Assembly: GCA_948567375.1 (NCBI GenBank)
Contig: OX419756.1
Coordinates: 52,368,552-52,432,551 of the forward strand
Direction of reading: 5' to 3'
Source of the DNA: Lunularia cruciata
Lineage: Eukaryota > Streptophyta > Marchantiopsida > Lunulariales > Lunulariaceae
DNA length: 64,000 nucleotides
Shown in pieces: positions 21,194 through 32,280 of this stretch. The notes beneath the pieces are model-generated. The model ran no database searches and was not told the DNA's origin. It saw only the letters and a list, made by a program, of their open reading frames with translations. The translations under genes were made by a program, and so were the position numbers. Numbering within the stretch: the first letter of the stretch is position 1; the number at the start of each line of letters is the position of its first letter.

Positions 21194-21672
21194 TGAGGCA
21201 GCTTGTCTCTCACTCAGGATGAACCTCTGATAGCTATTATGGTAGCACACCATGGACTAAGAAGGCATGGAACCCTAACTCCATCATACTCCTCCAAGGC
21301 TAACACTCCAAGACTCAAGACATTTCTCACTAGAGAACTCAATGAGAGAGATACTTGCAAATGAAAAGGATGATGAGTACCTCCTCACCACTAGTTTATA
21401 TACTTGTGAAATAGTTACGCACCAAAGTTACTATTTACCAAAGTAACTCAAGTTACTAGGTTAAAAGTCAAGTAAAGTCAAAAAGTATAAAAGAATATCC
21501 ATCCACATGGGCATATTCCACTATGCATGTGATCTTATCTTGACCCAACTACTAAGTCAAGGATTCTTTCACATGAGCTATCCTTGGACTAGAGAAGAAT
21601 CCAAAACAAAAAGGCTTGCGGGCCCAAGAGTTCTTAACTCTTTCCTCAAAGCCAAACACCTAGGAATAATAC
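21194..21672 (-). repeat. Partial 5' LTR of element 2
   Basis: On the - strand it ends gagagacaagctgcctca, followed by leader DNA without a PBS. It contains the TATA box (near 21,396-21,404) and dyad. Its proximal 220 or so bases are missing at 21,672, where a + strand RNase H/integrase fragment begins. Confidence 0.8.
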
Positions 21673-22960
21673 CAATGTGGAAGGGAGACTAGCAAGGTGG
21701 ATGATACTCTTGTTTGAGTATGACTACAATTGTAGTCATACTCAAACATAGGCTAGGAAAGAAACATGCAAATGCTGATGTGCTATCTATGGCCTATGAT
21801 CATGATGGAGATGAGCCAATGGATGATTCCTTCCCAAATGAGAAACTCATGACAATCTCAATCACTCAAGAGGTTCCAATGGAGTACAAGGAGATTGTGG
21901 ATTTTGTGACAAGAGGTAACTATCCATAAGGGATGCATGCTAGGGAGAGGAAGGCCCTTGCAACAAGATCTAGACCTTTTACAATGGTGGAGGATATTTT
22001 TTTCACCAAGGAGCAGATGGTCTACTTTGAAGAGCAATGGGTAAGGAAGAGTCTATCCTACTCATAAAGGAGTTTCATAAAGGTTTAGTGTGTGGAGGAA
22101 ACTTTGCAGGAAAAGTGACTACTTTCAAGATTCTAGATGCAGGTTACCATTGGAAAAGAATTTTCAAGGATTGTCTTGATTATTGCAAAACTTGTCATTT
22201 TTGTCAAGATTTTGCTAGAAAATCTACTTCCACTCCACCACTCTATTTCCAGGACCTTTTGAGAAGTGAGGGATTGATTTTGTAGATCCTCTCAATAGAA
22301 CCTCCAGGAACAATTGGTATATTGTGGTAGTTATTGATTATCTTACCAAGTGGGTTGAGGCTAGACCATTGAAGGACAAGAATGAAGATGAAGTTTGTAG
22401 ATTTCTTTATGAACACATTATCACTAGGTTTGGATGTCTTTGGAGTTGGTTTTTGAAAGAGGAGGAGAGTTTACATGAAGCATCACTACAGCCATGCTAT
22501 GAAATTTCTCTATCGCACATAGAGTAACCACATCCAATAAGCCAAATTCTAATGGCTTGGCAAAAAGAACCAATCAGACCTTGTGCATCATGTTGGCCAA
22601 AGATGCAGAAATGGAGGGAGCTAAACATCATTGGGACAAGAAGATTCATGTAATTTTGTGGGAGTATAGGACAACCATGAAGACTTCCACCGGATATTAT
22701 CTATTTCAATTGGTACATAGTATTGGGTCTACCTTACCCATTCACTTTGATCTTCCTACCTTCCAAAGCATTCATAAGAGATTAAAGAAAGCACAAGGAG
22801 GTGACATAGAGAAGGAAAGGAAGGATCAACTCATGGAATTAGAGAGGCAAAAGCAATTGCTATGGTGTGGGGCAATTAAACCTATGATCTCAAGGAGTTG
22901 GGAGGAAAACACTTTGATAGGATTAACCATGATAAGTTAAAGCTGTATCATAGAAGGTAG
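21673..22960 (+). pseudogene. Family A fragment 3: RNase H and integrase remnant
   Basis: Starts abruptly inside RNase H (GRLARWMIL), then is disturbed by the palindrome at 21,711-21,748. It continues with LGKKHANADVLSMAYDHDGD, a TAA near 21,928, and integrase. TGA at 22,028-22,030 matches the RNase H/integrase stop of element 1. The integrase has frameshifts, and its third catalytic position is Lys (AAA, 22,563-22,565). A deletion near 22,870 removes part of the C-terminus. The end is followed by a PPT and LTR. Confidence 0.85.
21711..21748. repeat. Perfect 38-bp palindrome at element junction
   Basis: Two 19-base arms with no spacer. The left arm is RNase H coding sequence (tgtttgagtatgactacaa); the right arm is its exact inverted copy. 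Normal coding sequence resumes after it with taggctaggaaag, so a short stretch was replaced by an inverted copy of its neighbour. Confidence 0.9.
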
Positions 22961-23008
22961 AGAGACCTTCACTTTGAACACAAAGTGAAAACATAGTCCG
23001 GGGGTAAA

Positions 23009-23685
23009 TGTAATACCCATTTGTGCATGTATGTAGCATTGTGATATTTAGTTTGGTATTACTAGTACTTGAGAAATATTATTTATATAGAGATAAAGGA
23101 TGGTTCTACATTAGTCATGATTAGCTAAAGTTAGTCATAGCTAAGATAGAGGGGACCTTACTTTAGAGGAAGTGGACAAGATGAGAACCACTATTTTGGA
23201 TTCTAATGTGTTGACTTGGTATTATTCCTAGGTGTTTGGCTTTGAGGAAAGAGTTGAGAACTCTTGGGCCCGCAAGCCTTTTTGTTTTGGATTCTTCTAT
23301 AGTCCAAGGATAGCCCATGTGAAGGAATCCTTGACTTAGTGGTTGGGTCAAGATAAGATTGCATGCTTAGTGGAATATGCCCATGTGGATGGATATTCCT
23401 TTATACTTTTTGACTTTACTTGACTTTTAGCCTAGTAACTTGAGTTACTCCAATAATATATTACTATTTCACAAGTATATAAACTAGCGGTGAGGAGGTA
23501 CTCATCATCATTTCATTTGCAACTATCTCTTTCTCATTGAGTTCTCTAGTGAGTAATGTCTTGAGTCTTGGAGTGTTAGCCTTGGAGGAGTATGATGGAG
23601 TTGGGGTTCCTTGCCTTCTTAGTTCATGGTGCACTACCATAATAACAATCAAAGGTTCATCCTGAGTGAGAGACAGGCCGGCTCA
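23009..23685 (+). repeat. Family A 3' LTR of fragment 3
   Basis: Begins tgtaatacccattt after the PPT gtccgggggtaaa and ends gccggctca. It is followed by tagatcaaagtgaa, which belongs to integrase of fragment 4 read in reverse. Contains the TATA box near 23,475 and dyad near 23,440. It retains the gattgcatgcttagtgg segment. Confidence 0.88.
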
Positions 23686-26467
23686 TAGATCAAAGTGAAT
23701 AGGTAAGGTCGACTCAATACCATATACCAATTGAAATGGGAATATTTTTTGGAAGTATTCATGGTTTTCCTATACTTCCACAAAACAACATGAATTCTCT
23801 TATCCCAATGATGTTTAGCCCTTTCCATTTTTGTATCTTTGGCCAAAATCATGCACAAGGTCTGATTCATTCTCTTTACCAAACCATTGGAATTTGGCTT
23901 ATAGGATGTAGTTACTCTATGTGTGATAGAGAAATGTAGTAGCATGGTTGTAGTGATGCTTCTTGTAAACTCTCATCCTCTATCAGAAACCAACTTCAAA
24001 GGGCATCCAAACCTAGTGATAATATATTCATAAAGAAATCTCCCAACTTCATCTTTATTCTTGTTCCTCAATGGTCTAGCCTCAACTTACTTGGTAATAT
24101 AATCAATAACTACCACAATATACCAGTTGCTCCTTGGGGTTCTATTGAGAGGACCTACAAAATCAATTCCTCACTTCCCAAAAGGTCCTAGTAATGGAAT
24201 TGATCTAAGTGGTGGAGTGGAAGTAGATTTTCTAGCAAAAGCTTGACAAACATGACAAGTTTTGCAGTAATCAAGATAATACTTGAAAATCACTCTTCAA
24301 TAGTAACTTGCATCTAGAATCTTGAAAACAATCACCTTTCTTGCAAAGTTTCCTCCACACACTAAACCTTCATGAAACTCCTTTATGAGTAGGATAAACT
24401 CTTCCTTACCCACTTCTTGAGACCAAAGATCACTGCCAACCCTTCCGTCTCTCCGTGATAGAGTAGTTCTTTTCTGTTGAAACCATGTGCCTATTAGCAT
24501 AAGCTATTGGATGATCATGCTCATCTTGGTCTAATTGACTAAGAGTGCATCCTATAGCTACATAGAAGCATTAGTGTAGAGGATGAAAGGCTTACTCCAA
24601 TTAGGTTTAGCAAAAATTGGAGCTACAATAAGGTATTGCTTGAGCTCCTCAAAAGGTTGAGAGCCTCCTTATCCTCCAAAATCACCATGTAATCTACACC
24701 CTTCTTCATGTAGATGGTCAATACATTAGCCTTGTTGGAAAATGAGAAGATGAACCTCCTATAGTACTCAACCATCCCCAAGAATTGGCATAACTTTGTC
24801 AAGCTTGAAGGGAATGGAAGGTTTGAGATTTTCCTCACCTTTTGAAGATCAACTGTTATTCCATCCTTGGAGATGATGTGTCCCAAAAGTAGACCTTCTT
24901 CACATCCAAAAATGCACTTCTCTTGGTTGAGTGATGCATTTGCCTCATCTAAGCATTGCAAGACCTTGATTAGGTGCTCAAAGTGGTCCTCCTTGCTCCC
25001 AAAGGCACAAAAATCATCAATGTAATCTCTCACAATTTCCCAATAAAAGGTCCAAATACCTTGTTCATGAATCATTGGTATGTGGTTGGAGCATTGCAAA
25101 GCCCTAAAGGAATGACCTTGAAAGCATAAGTTCCCCAAGGTGTGGTGAATGTGGTGAGTTGTGATGCCCTGGTGCAATCTTGATTTGGTTACATCCATTA
25201 TAACCATCTCCAAAACTATATCTCTCATGACCTGCAACTTCCTCTAAGATCTCATCAATGAATGGTAATGGGTAGTAGTCCTTCTTGGTAACAACAATGA
25301 GCTTCTTGTTATCGACACATACTCAAAGTTTGCCATGCTTTTTCTTCACAATCACAATTGGAGACACCCATTCTGAATTCTCCACCTCAAAGATAAATCC
25401 AACCTCCTTGAGCTTATCATCTCCTCCTTCACAACCAAAGCTATTGGTGTGCTAATGTGACGTGCATCTTGTGCTCCTCCAAGATGACTTCCTTCAGATC
25501 CTTGTAACTGAAAGCAAACATGTGGATGAACTTGCAAAAATCTCCTCAAATCTCACCTTCTCCTCCTTGGTAACATTTGGACCATACTTGAGGATAGATA
25601 ACCTTCTCCCTATCTCCTCAAGTGTCAATGTTGATTTATTGGGGTCCTTCAAAACCTCTGGCTTAGCTGCAAAACCCATAGCACACAAGGGATACACATT
25701 TGAATCAGATTCAGATTCAGATTCATCCTCCTCCGTGAAAGTCTCCTCTTCCATGCTGGTGTCCACACCTGAAGCTCCTTCTTCAGAATATGGTTCCCAA
25801 TAATCAAAAGATGGTATGTCTGAATGTGATGTGTTGGTGGTGTTAGTCATAGGAACGTTGACTCAATGGTTTGATGGCACAATCCTCAAGTACTCTTTGT
25901 GCCATCAATCAATTGTGCGTGTTGCTCTCAACCATGGCCTCCAAAGAAGTAAGTCCTAGCTTGAATCCTTCAAGAATTAGAAACTCATGAGATTTTTAAC
26001 TCCCATAACTAAAACTATTACCTTATCCATCACCCCTACTGGTCAAACTTGTTGCTTGTTTTCCATGCTCACCACAAATGTTGAAGGTCTAGAAGGTATC
26101 ATATCTAACTTGTTCATCAACCTTTCTTACATGGCATTCATTGTTGATCCTCCATCAACCAATGCATCCTTGATGTTGTGACCATTCACTCTCACATCAG
26201 TCTTGGAGGCATATTCACAAGCCTCGCACGGTGCTGGTTTGGCATCCACCACTCCCATTGATACTAAGCTTTTTCCTTCTTCTTCTTCTTCTTCTTCTTC
26301 TTGGTCCTTGTAGAACTCAAACCACCTCTAAGCTCCTTTCTCAAGGTAGAGTTCAAAGCAATCAATTGGCCTACTGTGATGTTAGCCTTGTGACTACCAA
26401 CATCCTCCAAGACATTGTAGTTCCATTATTACTTTGATATCAAGAAGTCCTCCATCTCCAACTATCT
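23686..26467 (-). pseudogene. Family A fragment 4: protease to integrase remnant (inverted)
   Basis: On the - strand from about 26,460 (end of gag, DFLISKQ-like) through protease (VNGHNIKDALVDGGS-like, near 26,180, stop-broken), the acidic linker (25,850-25,494), reverse transcriptase with YIDDFCAFG near 25,010, RNase H and integrase. RNase H is joined directly to the integrase start near 24,420, so the junction carrying TGA in other copies is deleted. Integrase has Lys at the third catalytic position (codon 23,874-23,876) and ends at HFDL where the + strand LTR of fragment 3 abuts. No LTR of its own is visible. Confidence 0.85.
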
Positions 26468-27680
26468 CTTCCAATTCTCCATGCACATCCTCTCTTGCTT
26501 CCTCCTTTCTCTCTTCCACTTCCTCCCATTAGCATTTCTCTTAAAAAAATTATGTCTCTTTGTCTCAACCCTTGTTGATATCAATTGGTACCCCTCAATT
26601 TGTAGATATATTAAAAATGATTTCAACTATGCTTCCTCATGTGAATAAACCAATTTTTGCCTACAATCAAACCAAAACCTGATGACGGTTAGTCCTTTGC
26701 TGTTATGCTAAGTTAATTGACTACCTGGAGGAACCTAGACCAATTCAAGCACATACAAAAGGTGGTTTCAAGAGGCCCATGCAAAGAGTACACTTTTTTT
26801 TCTATATGCCCACTTAATTGGTGAAAGTTGGGATTGGAGTTTTTGAAAGAATGCATGGAGAGAAATTATATAAGAAGTAGGATAGATATATGAAATCCTA
26901 CAAGTTGACCAAAGAATGGACAAAAGATGCAAAGGAGAGAGTCTTATCAAGAAGGGAATTAAACAAGGTGGGAGATGCACTAACAATAAACTAAATCATT
27001 AGTGTACCCATTATCACAAAATGGACACTATATTTGGGAGTAGGGCAAATATATCTCTTCATGTAATTTTTCTATATCGGGCTTGGAGATGAGACTAATG
27101 TTATTGATTAAAGTGTTGGGGTGGGGGTTGAGAATGAGAGCTATATTGTTGATTTAAAAATGGAGGTTGAAGATGAGAGTAATGTTATTGACCTTTAGGG
27201 TCACAAGAAAAGGCAAGAGATTGGAAGGTCCAAAGTTACAAAGATGTACCTTAGGGAGGAGGATTTTGGGTATGCAAGGGGAAGGAAACACCACAAATAC
27301 TATACATGTGCTAGAAGAGCTAGATGATGAGGGTGTGGAACTCTTGAGATTGTTCACCCCTTGACATCTTAATTCCATGATTTTCCATGTTGGAGAGAGA
27401 CTCATACAAAATATGAAAACTTAGTACAAGGAGTGAAAGGAGTTGAGAGTGATTCTAAAAAAGAGAGGAAGATCTCTAAAGGTTTAGTGAAACCTTCATT
27501 GTTTACATTTGGATTTGTGTAGGACCTTGGTAACCAATACGAGGAAGGAGGTAAGAGATACTATAGCAAGGATTAAACCAAAAAAGATTGAAGCCACAAG
27601 GATAGCAAAGGTGGAGGAAATGAAAGCTAAAAATAGAGAAACCTAGAGAAATTCAGAGCTAATGAGGAATTAGAGGTTAT
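26468..27680. other. Spacer with a short tandem repeat
   Basis: No gene recognised. At 27,082-27,201 a unit of roughly 40 bp occurs three times imperfectly (ttg-gagatgagactaatgttattgat-like). In one frame it would encode (V/E)-E-D-E-S-N-V-I-D-type repeats. It might be part of a decayed protein upstream of the pogo remnant, but I cannot connect it. Confidence 0.35.
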
Positions 27681-27726
27681 AAGCTAAATATCACAATACC
27701 ACACACATGCACAAATGGGTGTTATA
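27681..27726 (-). repeat. 46-bp isolated terminus of a family A LTR
   Basis: The reverse complement reads tataacacccatttgtgc and continues to atttagctt, matching the first 46 bases of the family A LTR with TG changed to TA at the tip. Nothing else of the element is present. The flanks ggttat and ggaca show no duplication. Confidence 0.75.
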
Positions 27727-27734
27727 GGACAACC

Positions 27735-28800
27735 TTCCACACTTGCATGAAAAGCTTGACAAGTTTGAATGGAAGGATATCTACAATATAGATGAAACTG
27801 GTCTCTTCTTCCGGATGCAGATAAGTGTCACTTGGTCCAACTTTTTTGTAGTTTGCACCATAAATTGATATCTAATGTTGATTGCATCAAATGCCAAGCG
27901 GATAACTCCCTTGCGACACAAAAACTAGAGAGACACAAACAAAACAAGGAGCGGATCATTGTCGCTGTCTGCTACAATGGAGACGGTAGCCAGAAGCTGC
28001 CTCTCTGGATCAGTGGAAAGAATTCTATCAAAAAATATCATTCTATTCAAGAATATCATTCATGCAAACCTTGGATGCACATATCAAAACAACGCCAAAG
28101 CCTGGATGATGCAGATGATCTTCTTGGAATGGATGAAGGACTTCAACCGTCACATGGTTAATCAGAAGGTGCTACTGATTCTTGACAAATGCAGTGCTCA
28201 TGTCTCCATTGACTAGCTTCCTGGTCAGATGACCCTTTGCAACATAATGGTTTTCTACTTTCCTCCCAACATGACATCAAAAATCTAGCCGTGTGACCAA
28301 GGGATCATCCACAACTTCAAGGCCTACTATCACCATTGCTTCAACGGTCTCCCTTCTTCAGCATTTGGATGAAAATATGGAGCAACCTGAGAGAATTGAT
28401 GTTCTTCAAGCCATTTAGATGGTTGCCCCAGCCTGGACTATAGAAATGAAGCCAGAAGCCATCCATAACTACTTCCACCATTGCAAGATATGGTCAGAAG
28501 CAACTGGGATGGTGTTGGCTCAAGAGGACCAGCTCATGGATCACACTGTCATCAAAGAGTTGGAGTCATAGACTCATCAATTCCGCTACCCAAATCCAAT
28601 GGACATCCGTAACCTGCTTGATTATCCCGCTGAGCAAGAAGTGGCGATAATGTTGAGAACCAACACACCATATCAAGTTGTTCTGCAACATATGAAGAAG
28701 ATGAAGCAGATAATGATAGCCTAGAGCACACCAAGATCATCCTTGCTGATGCACATAGGATGCTTTAGATGTTGGAAACATTCTAGATGCAGCAAGATGA
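27735..28800 (+). pseudogene. pogo/Tigger-type (DDE_1) transposase remnant
   Basis: Tc1/mariner-superfamily transposase with all three DDE blocks: DIYNIDETGLFFRM (first Asp codon 27,791-27,793); KQNKERIIVAVCYNGDGSQK followed by LPLWISGK; VLLILDKCSAHVS (second Asp 28,184-28,186); PPNMTSKI, stop, PCDQGIIHNFKAYY (third Asp 28,295-28,297). In the intact family the stop position is the Gln of T-S-x-x-Q-P-x-D. A C-terminal block AIHNYFHHCKIWSEATG follows near 28,460. At least three frameshifts and several stops make it inactive. The N-terminal CENP-B/HTH region is not recognisable upstream, where an LTR scrap lies instead. Confidence 0.85.
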
Positions 28801-29145
28801 GGACTCCCAATAATTCATCAGTTTGCTACATCGCATGAAGGAAAAGGCAAGTAAAATTCATGTCAACCAAATGGTTTAGAAAGATATTTGCCAATTCTTT
28901 AACCGTTCATAGGCAATCTTTGTAGTTATGTATTTGTCCAGTTGTAGTAAATGATGTACTATATATAGTGAAAGTAAAATTATGAAATTGCCGAGAGTGC
29001 TTGTTTTGATTAATAATTAGTTAACAAAGGATTATTAAATGATGTATACGTCTAAGGTTGGGACCGCCCCTTCTGATTAATTAATGGAGGTTATTATTTT
29101 ATGGAGGATTAATTTAGACAGGTTCTATTGTATTTAGAATAGGTA
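28801..29145. other. Spacer between pogo and chromovirus remnants
   Basis: AT-rich. No gene, terminal repeat or promoter that I can support. It may contain the 3' part of the pogo element. Confidence 0.4.
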
Positions 29146-30200
29146 AGCATGGATCTGGTTTGTGAATTGCCTAAGATCACCTTAAGGTTTGACTCCATCG
29201 TAGTCTTTGTTGACCAACTCAACAAAATGATTCATGTGTAACCTATCACCAAGGTTGTGACTGATCCACAATAAGCTCAATTGTATTTAGGTATAGTCTT
29301 TTCTCACCATGGCTTGTCTTGAGTGCTCATCATCAATAGAGGCACTCAATTCACTAGTTTTTTTTGGAGAACACTTTTTGGCATCTTCAAAACCAAACTG
29401 GCCATGTCCATGGCATACCATCCACAAACCAATGGACATACAAAGTAGGATAATAGTACTATTGAGGACATGCTTTGGGGCTTCACCTTAGATGAGCAAG
29501 AGAAGTGGGACACCTTACTTCCACTGGTGGAATTTACCTACAACAATTCAATGAATACACCCACACAAGTCACACTATTCTTCCTCATGCATAAAGAGCA
29601 TCCTTTCACACCTTCAAGGTTGATGAAGATTTTCCTAATGGCTACCAAGGTTGACGTTATCAACACTTTCATTTCTAGAATCTAACAAGGTGTGTAGAAC
29701 GCCAAGCTTAGGTTGCAGATCACTCAAAATAGACAAAAATAATATGTAGATGCACATTGCCGGCACATGGAGTTCAATGTTGGGGATCAACTCTAGTTGT
29801 CCACAACCAACCTTATGTTAGTTGGCCGTTGTAAGCTCATTTTATTGGGCCTTTTCCCATCCTCATCAAATCTGCACAATGGCCTATCACCTCAAGCTAT
29901 TGCCATACATGAAGATCCATCCAATGTTCCATGTTTCCTTACTATGCATATATGCACCCTGATCACCCCACTTTCCTTCCATACAAGAAGTTAAACCTTG
30001 TCCAACACTCATTGATGGCATAGAGGAATGTGAAGTCAAACGCATTCTCCATAAATGCATTTGTGGCACCCACCATCCATGAGTGGAATATCTTGTACAT
30101 TGGAATGGGTACCCATTGTATGAGGCAATATGGGAGCCAATAAGAAACTTGACTTGACTTGATATGGGAGCCAATAAGAAACTCCATGCACCGATGTTAG
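29146..30200 (+). pseudogene. Chromovirus (family B) integrase and chromodomain remnant
   Basis: Begins in the integrase core (SMDLVCELPK, then SIVVFVDQLNKMIHV). The second catalytic Asp block reads LIINRGTQF, with Asp changed to Asn. MAYHPQTNGHTK and LLPLVEFTYNNS follow, typical of Ty3/gypsy chromoviruses. At 30,015-30,160 a chromodomain is clear: ECEVKRILHK, then VEYLVHWNGYPLYEAIWEP, interrupted by one TGA. The chromodomain normally directs integration to marked heterochromatin. Many stops are present and everything upstream of the integrase core is missing. Confidence 0.85.
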
Positions 30201-30259
30201 TGCAATCTTTTGAGCAATAGCTTTGTAATGAGGATGTTACATCTTAAAAGGAGGAGATT

Positions 30260-30843
30260 TGTAATACCAATAGCTTGACATATTATCTAGAGATGGAAAT
30301 TTTCTTGGTAACATTTGGAAGGATGTTATATATGATGAACTAAGTAGATTAGATAGAGGTGTCACCAAAAGTGTACTTCCACTAATATGGTAGGAGCCAA
30401 AAACACACTGAAAACTTCAAGGCCAATTTCAAGGGCCTAAATGGATGGATTAGACCTCAAAATGGTTACACTTTTCCCCCCTTTGTGATGAAAGGTTTGC
30501 CTTTTCCACCTACCTATTTTCTTGTAGAGAACTTTCCAATGGTACATCATCCATGCAATTTTGAGCTTCCTACAAGGAGATTCCCTAAAAATTCTCTCTG
30601 ATTAAACTTGTTTGACCAACCAGATAGGATAAGGATAGACATGTCACCTATCCATAAAACTACTCTAGGGGTGGAGCTCAGTGATATGTCACCAATCCAT
30701 ATATCTAATCCAAGGGTAGAGCTTACTTTGAGTGGATCTTCTTTGCTATATAATAAAGACAAGGTGCTCCTTTGGGGTATTGGACTAATTGCAAGATGAC
30801 CTTCTGTTTCTCCTGGGAAGTATCTTGTTCTTGGAACATTACA
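30260..30843 (+). repeat. Family B LTR (3' LTR of the chromovirus remnant)
   Basis: Preceded by the polypurine tract aaaaggaggagat (30,246-30,258). Starts tgtaatacca and ends ggaacattaca. A second copy in reverse lies at 53,569-54,329. The right flank continues a Harbinger transposase frame, so the element inserted into that transposon. The left end is gone, so no target duplication can be tested. Confidence 0.8.
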
Positions 30844-31500
30844 ATAACTCATGGGGATGGAGGCTGAATCTGCCAATATGTATTTTCCTTTGTCAAAGGA
30901 ATTGCACTATAAGTCTGGTTCAAATCACTCCCAAGTGTTGATCTCTTCAAACAAGTCATGTTTTTGACATCATCTTGGCATTCTTGAACCACAATAATAC
31001 CTCAAGTAATTAGCAATTCCAAGAAATATAAACTCTACAAAGTCTGGAGAAACTGTTGAGCTTATGTAAAATTGTTGCAACGAGAACAAAAGGAAGTGTC
31101 ACACAAACACAATTAAACACTAAACATTTTTAAAATACTTACCTCCAACAAAATATATAACCTTCTTTTATCATCATAGATAACATGGTCATTGATAGAA
31201 TACCATCCTTTACAACTAAAACTTGTTTCTCCATCTATAATCGGTCTCTAGGCTAAGGGTAAGAGAGTCCCATCGATCAGTCCTACATACCCTCAAAACT
31301 TCTTCTTTGCACACATGGCAAAAAGTCTTGCCCTTTCCTCTCAGTCCGGCCATTTCACCTCTCTATTGCAGACTTATAGTATTAGTTGCATCACTTGGTC
31401 AGTATAAGCTATTGTAGATCCTTCACTAACACCTAAATATTCAACCCCCATACACACTAGCTCCATTCCCATGATATCTAAATCAGTCAAGAGCTATAGT
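30844..31500 (-). pseudogene. PIF/Harbinger-type transposase remnant 2
   Basis: Read on the - strand: MELVCMGVEYLGVSEGSTIA near 31,450; KWPD; GYVGLIDGTLLPLA with first catalytic Asp at 31,272-31,274; IDGETSFSCKGWYSINDHVI; then, after frameshifts, FDKGKYILADSASIP with the second Asp block near 30,870. GLIDGT, the K-G-x-Y-S-x-N block and LADSA are characteristic of DDE_4/HARBI1-like nucleases. Stops and frameshifts are frequent. The C-terminal Glu block is cut off by the family B LTR at 30,843. Confidence 0.75.
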
Positions 31501-31700
31501 AAGTTGTATCTAATATTTACATAAATAAAATAAATTTAGAGCTACTTATTAGGTACAACTTAAATAAAATTTTATTACCAAAATTTATCCATAGAATTTT
31601 ATTCAGAATTTAAAGCTTGGGCCTCCGCCCATAAATCTTACGAGTGCCCCAAAAGAATTTAGGGAATACCCATTAAAAGAATTACGATTTACACCAAGTG

Positions 31701-31957
31701 AAACGCCCCATTGTTGTGAAGACCTTTGAGAGGAGTGCAAGAACTGTGTGTATCAAGATACAAGCCACTGTAAGTAAACGCTTACCGTGTCTCTTCGAAA
31801 ATTGAAGTGGAACACTGGAGATTGGAAAGGTTCCTAAGTTCTGGTCAATAATCTAATGCAGGAACAATCTGTTAGCCTGCATCTGGTCAAGGCCTACCAC
31901 CTGGCAACATTGATCTTAAGTTCCGGGTCATATAAAGTACGTCTTGAACAAATGAAG
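31701..31957 (+). other. Two candidate exons of an unidentified gene
   Basis: Frame KRPIVVKTFERSARTVCIKI (from 31,701) ends at 31,769 directly before a consensus splice donor gtaagt. A pyrimidine-poor but plausible acceptor tctaatgcag ends at 31,861. The next 96 bases are open in the same phase (EQSVSLHLVKAYHLATLILS) and end at 31,957 before gtaatg. Both junctions are phase 0, and the translation looks protein-like. I do not recognise it, and no further exons can be traced. It could be coincidence. Confidence 0.3.
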
Positions 31958-32124
31958 GTAATGAAGGAAAAATCATATATAAATAATAATCATCAACCTA
32001 TTGCAGCAGTAGATTTTTCACTTTTAACCTCAAAAATCTTGAGTTTTAAAGACCTCCTACACACAGTACGGCCTAGTCTTTCAAGAATAGTTACTCACTA
32101 GTACTTATTTATGACAGTGACCAC

Positions 32125-32280
32125 CTATCGCTGCAATGCATCCGGAAAAGGTCCATCGATCGAAGAACACCAATAGCAAAATGAAATACTGTACAGTATG
32201 AGTCCAGCTTTTCTCGGTCTGCCAACACTTATCACGGAGCCATCGCCTTCAGGTTTACGTTGAATAGAGTCAGATGACAT
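32125..32280 (-). other. Short candidate ORF or first exon (51 aa)
   Basis: ATG at 32,280 opens MSSDSIQRKPEGDGSVISVG followed by RPRKAGL, then a less convincing hydrophobic tail before TAG at 32,125. Base composition is richer in CpG than surrounding repeats. It could be a first exon with a donor inside, or chance. No family recognised. Confidence 0.22.

Larger units (their letters stand above)
15852..21672 (-). mobile_element. Family A gypsy element 2 (inverted, internally deleted)
   Basis: Reverse-oriented relative of element 1 with partial LTRs at both ends (3' side 15,852-16,128; 5' side 21,194-21,672). Integrase is cut after its zinc-finger start and joined directly to the middle of the 3' LTR. 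The PBS and about 300 bases of leader are missing next to the 5' LTR. The 5' LTR lacks its first roughly 220 bases and breaks at the junction with fragment 3. Gag-pol has many frameshifts. Confidence 0.85.
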
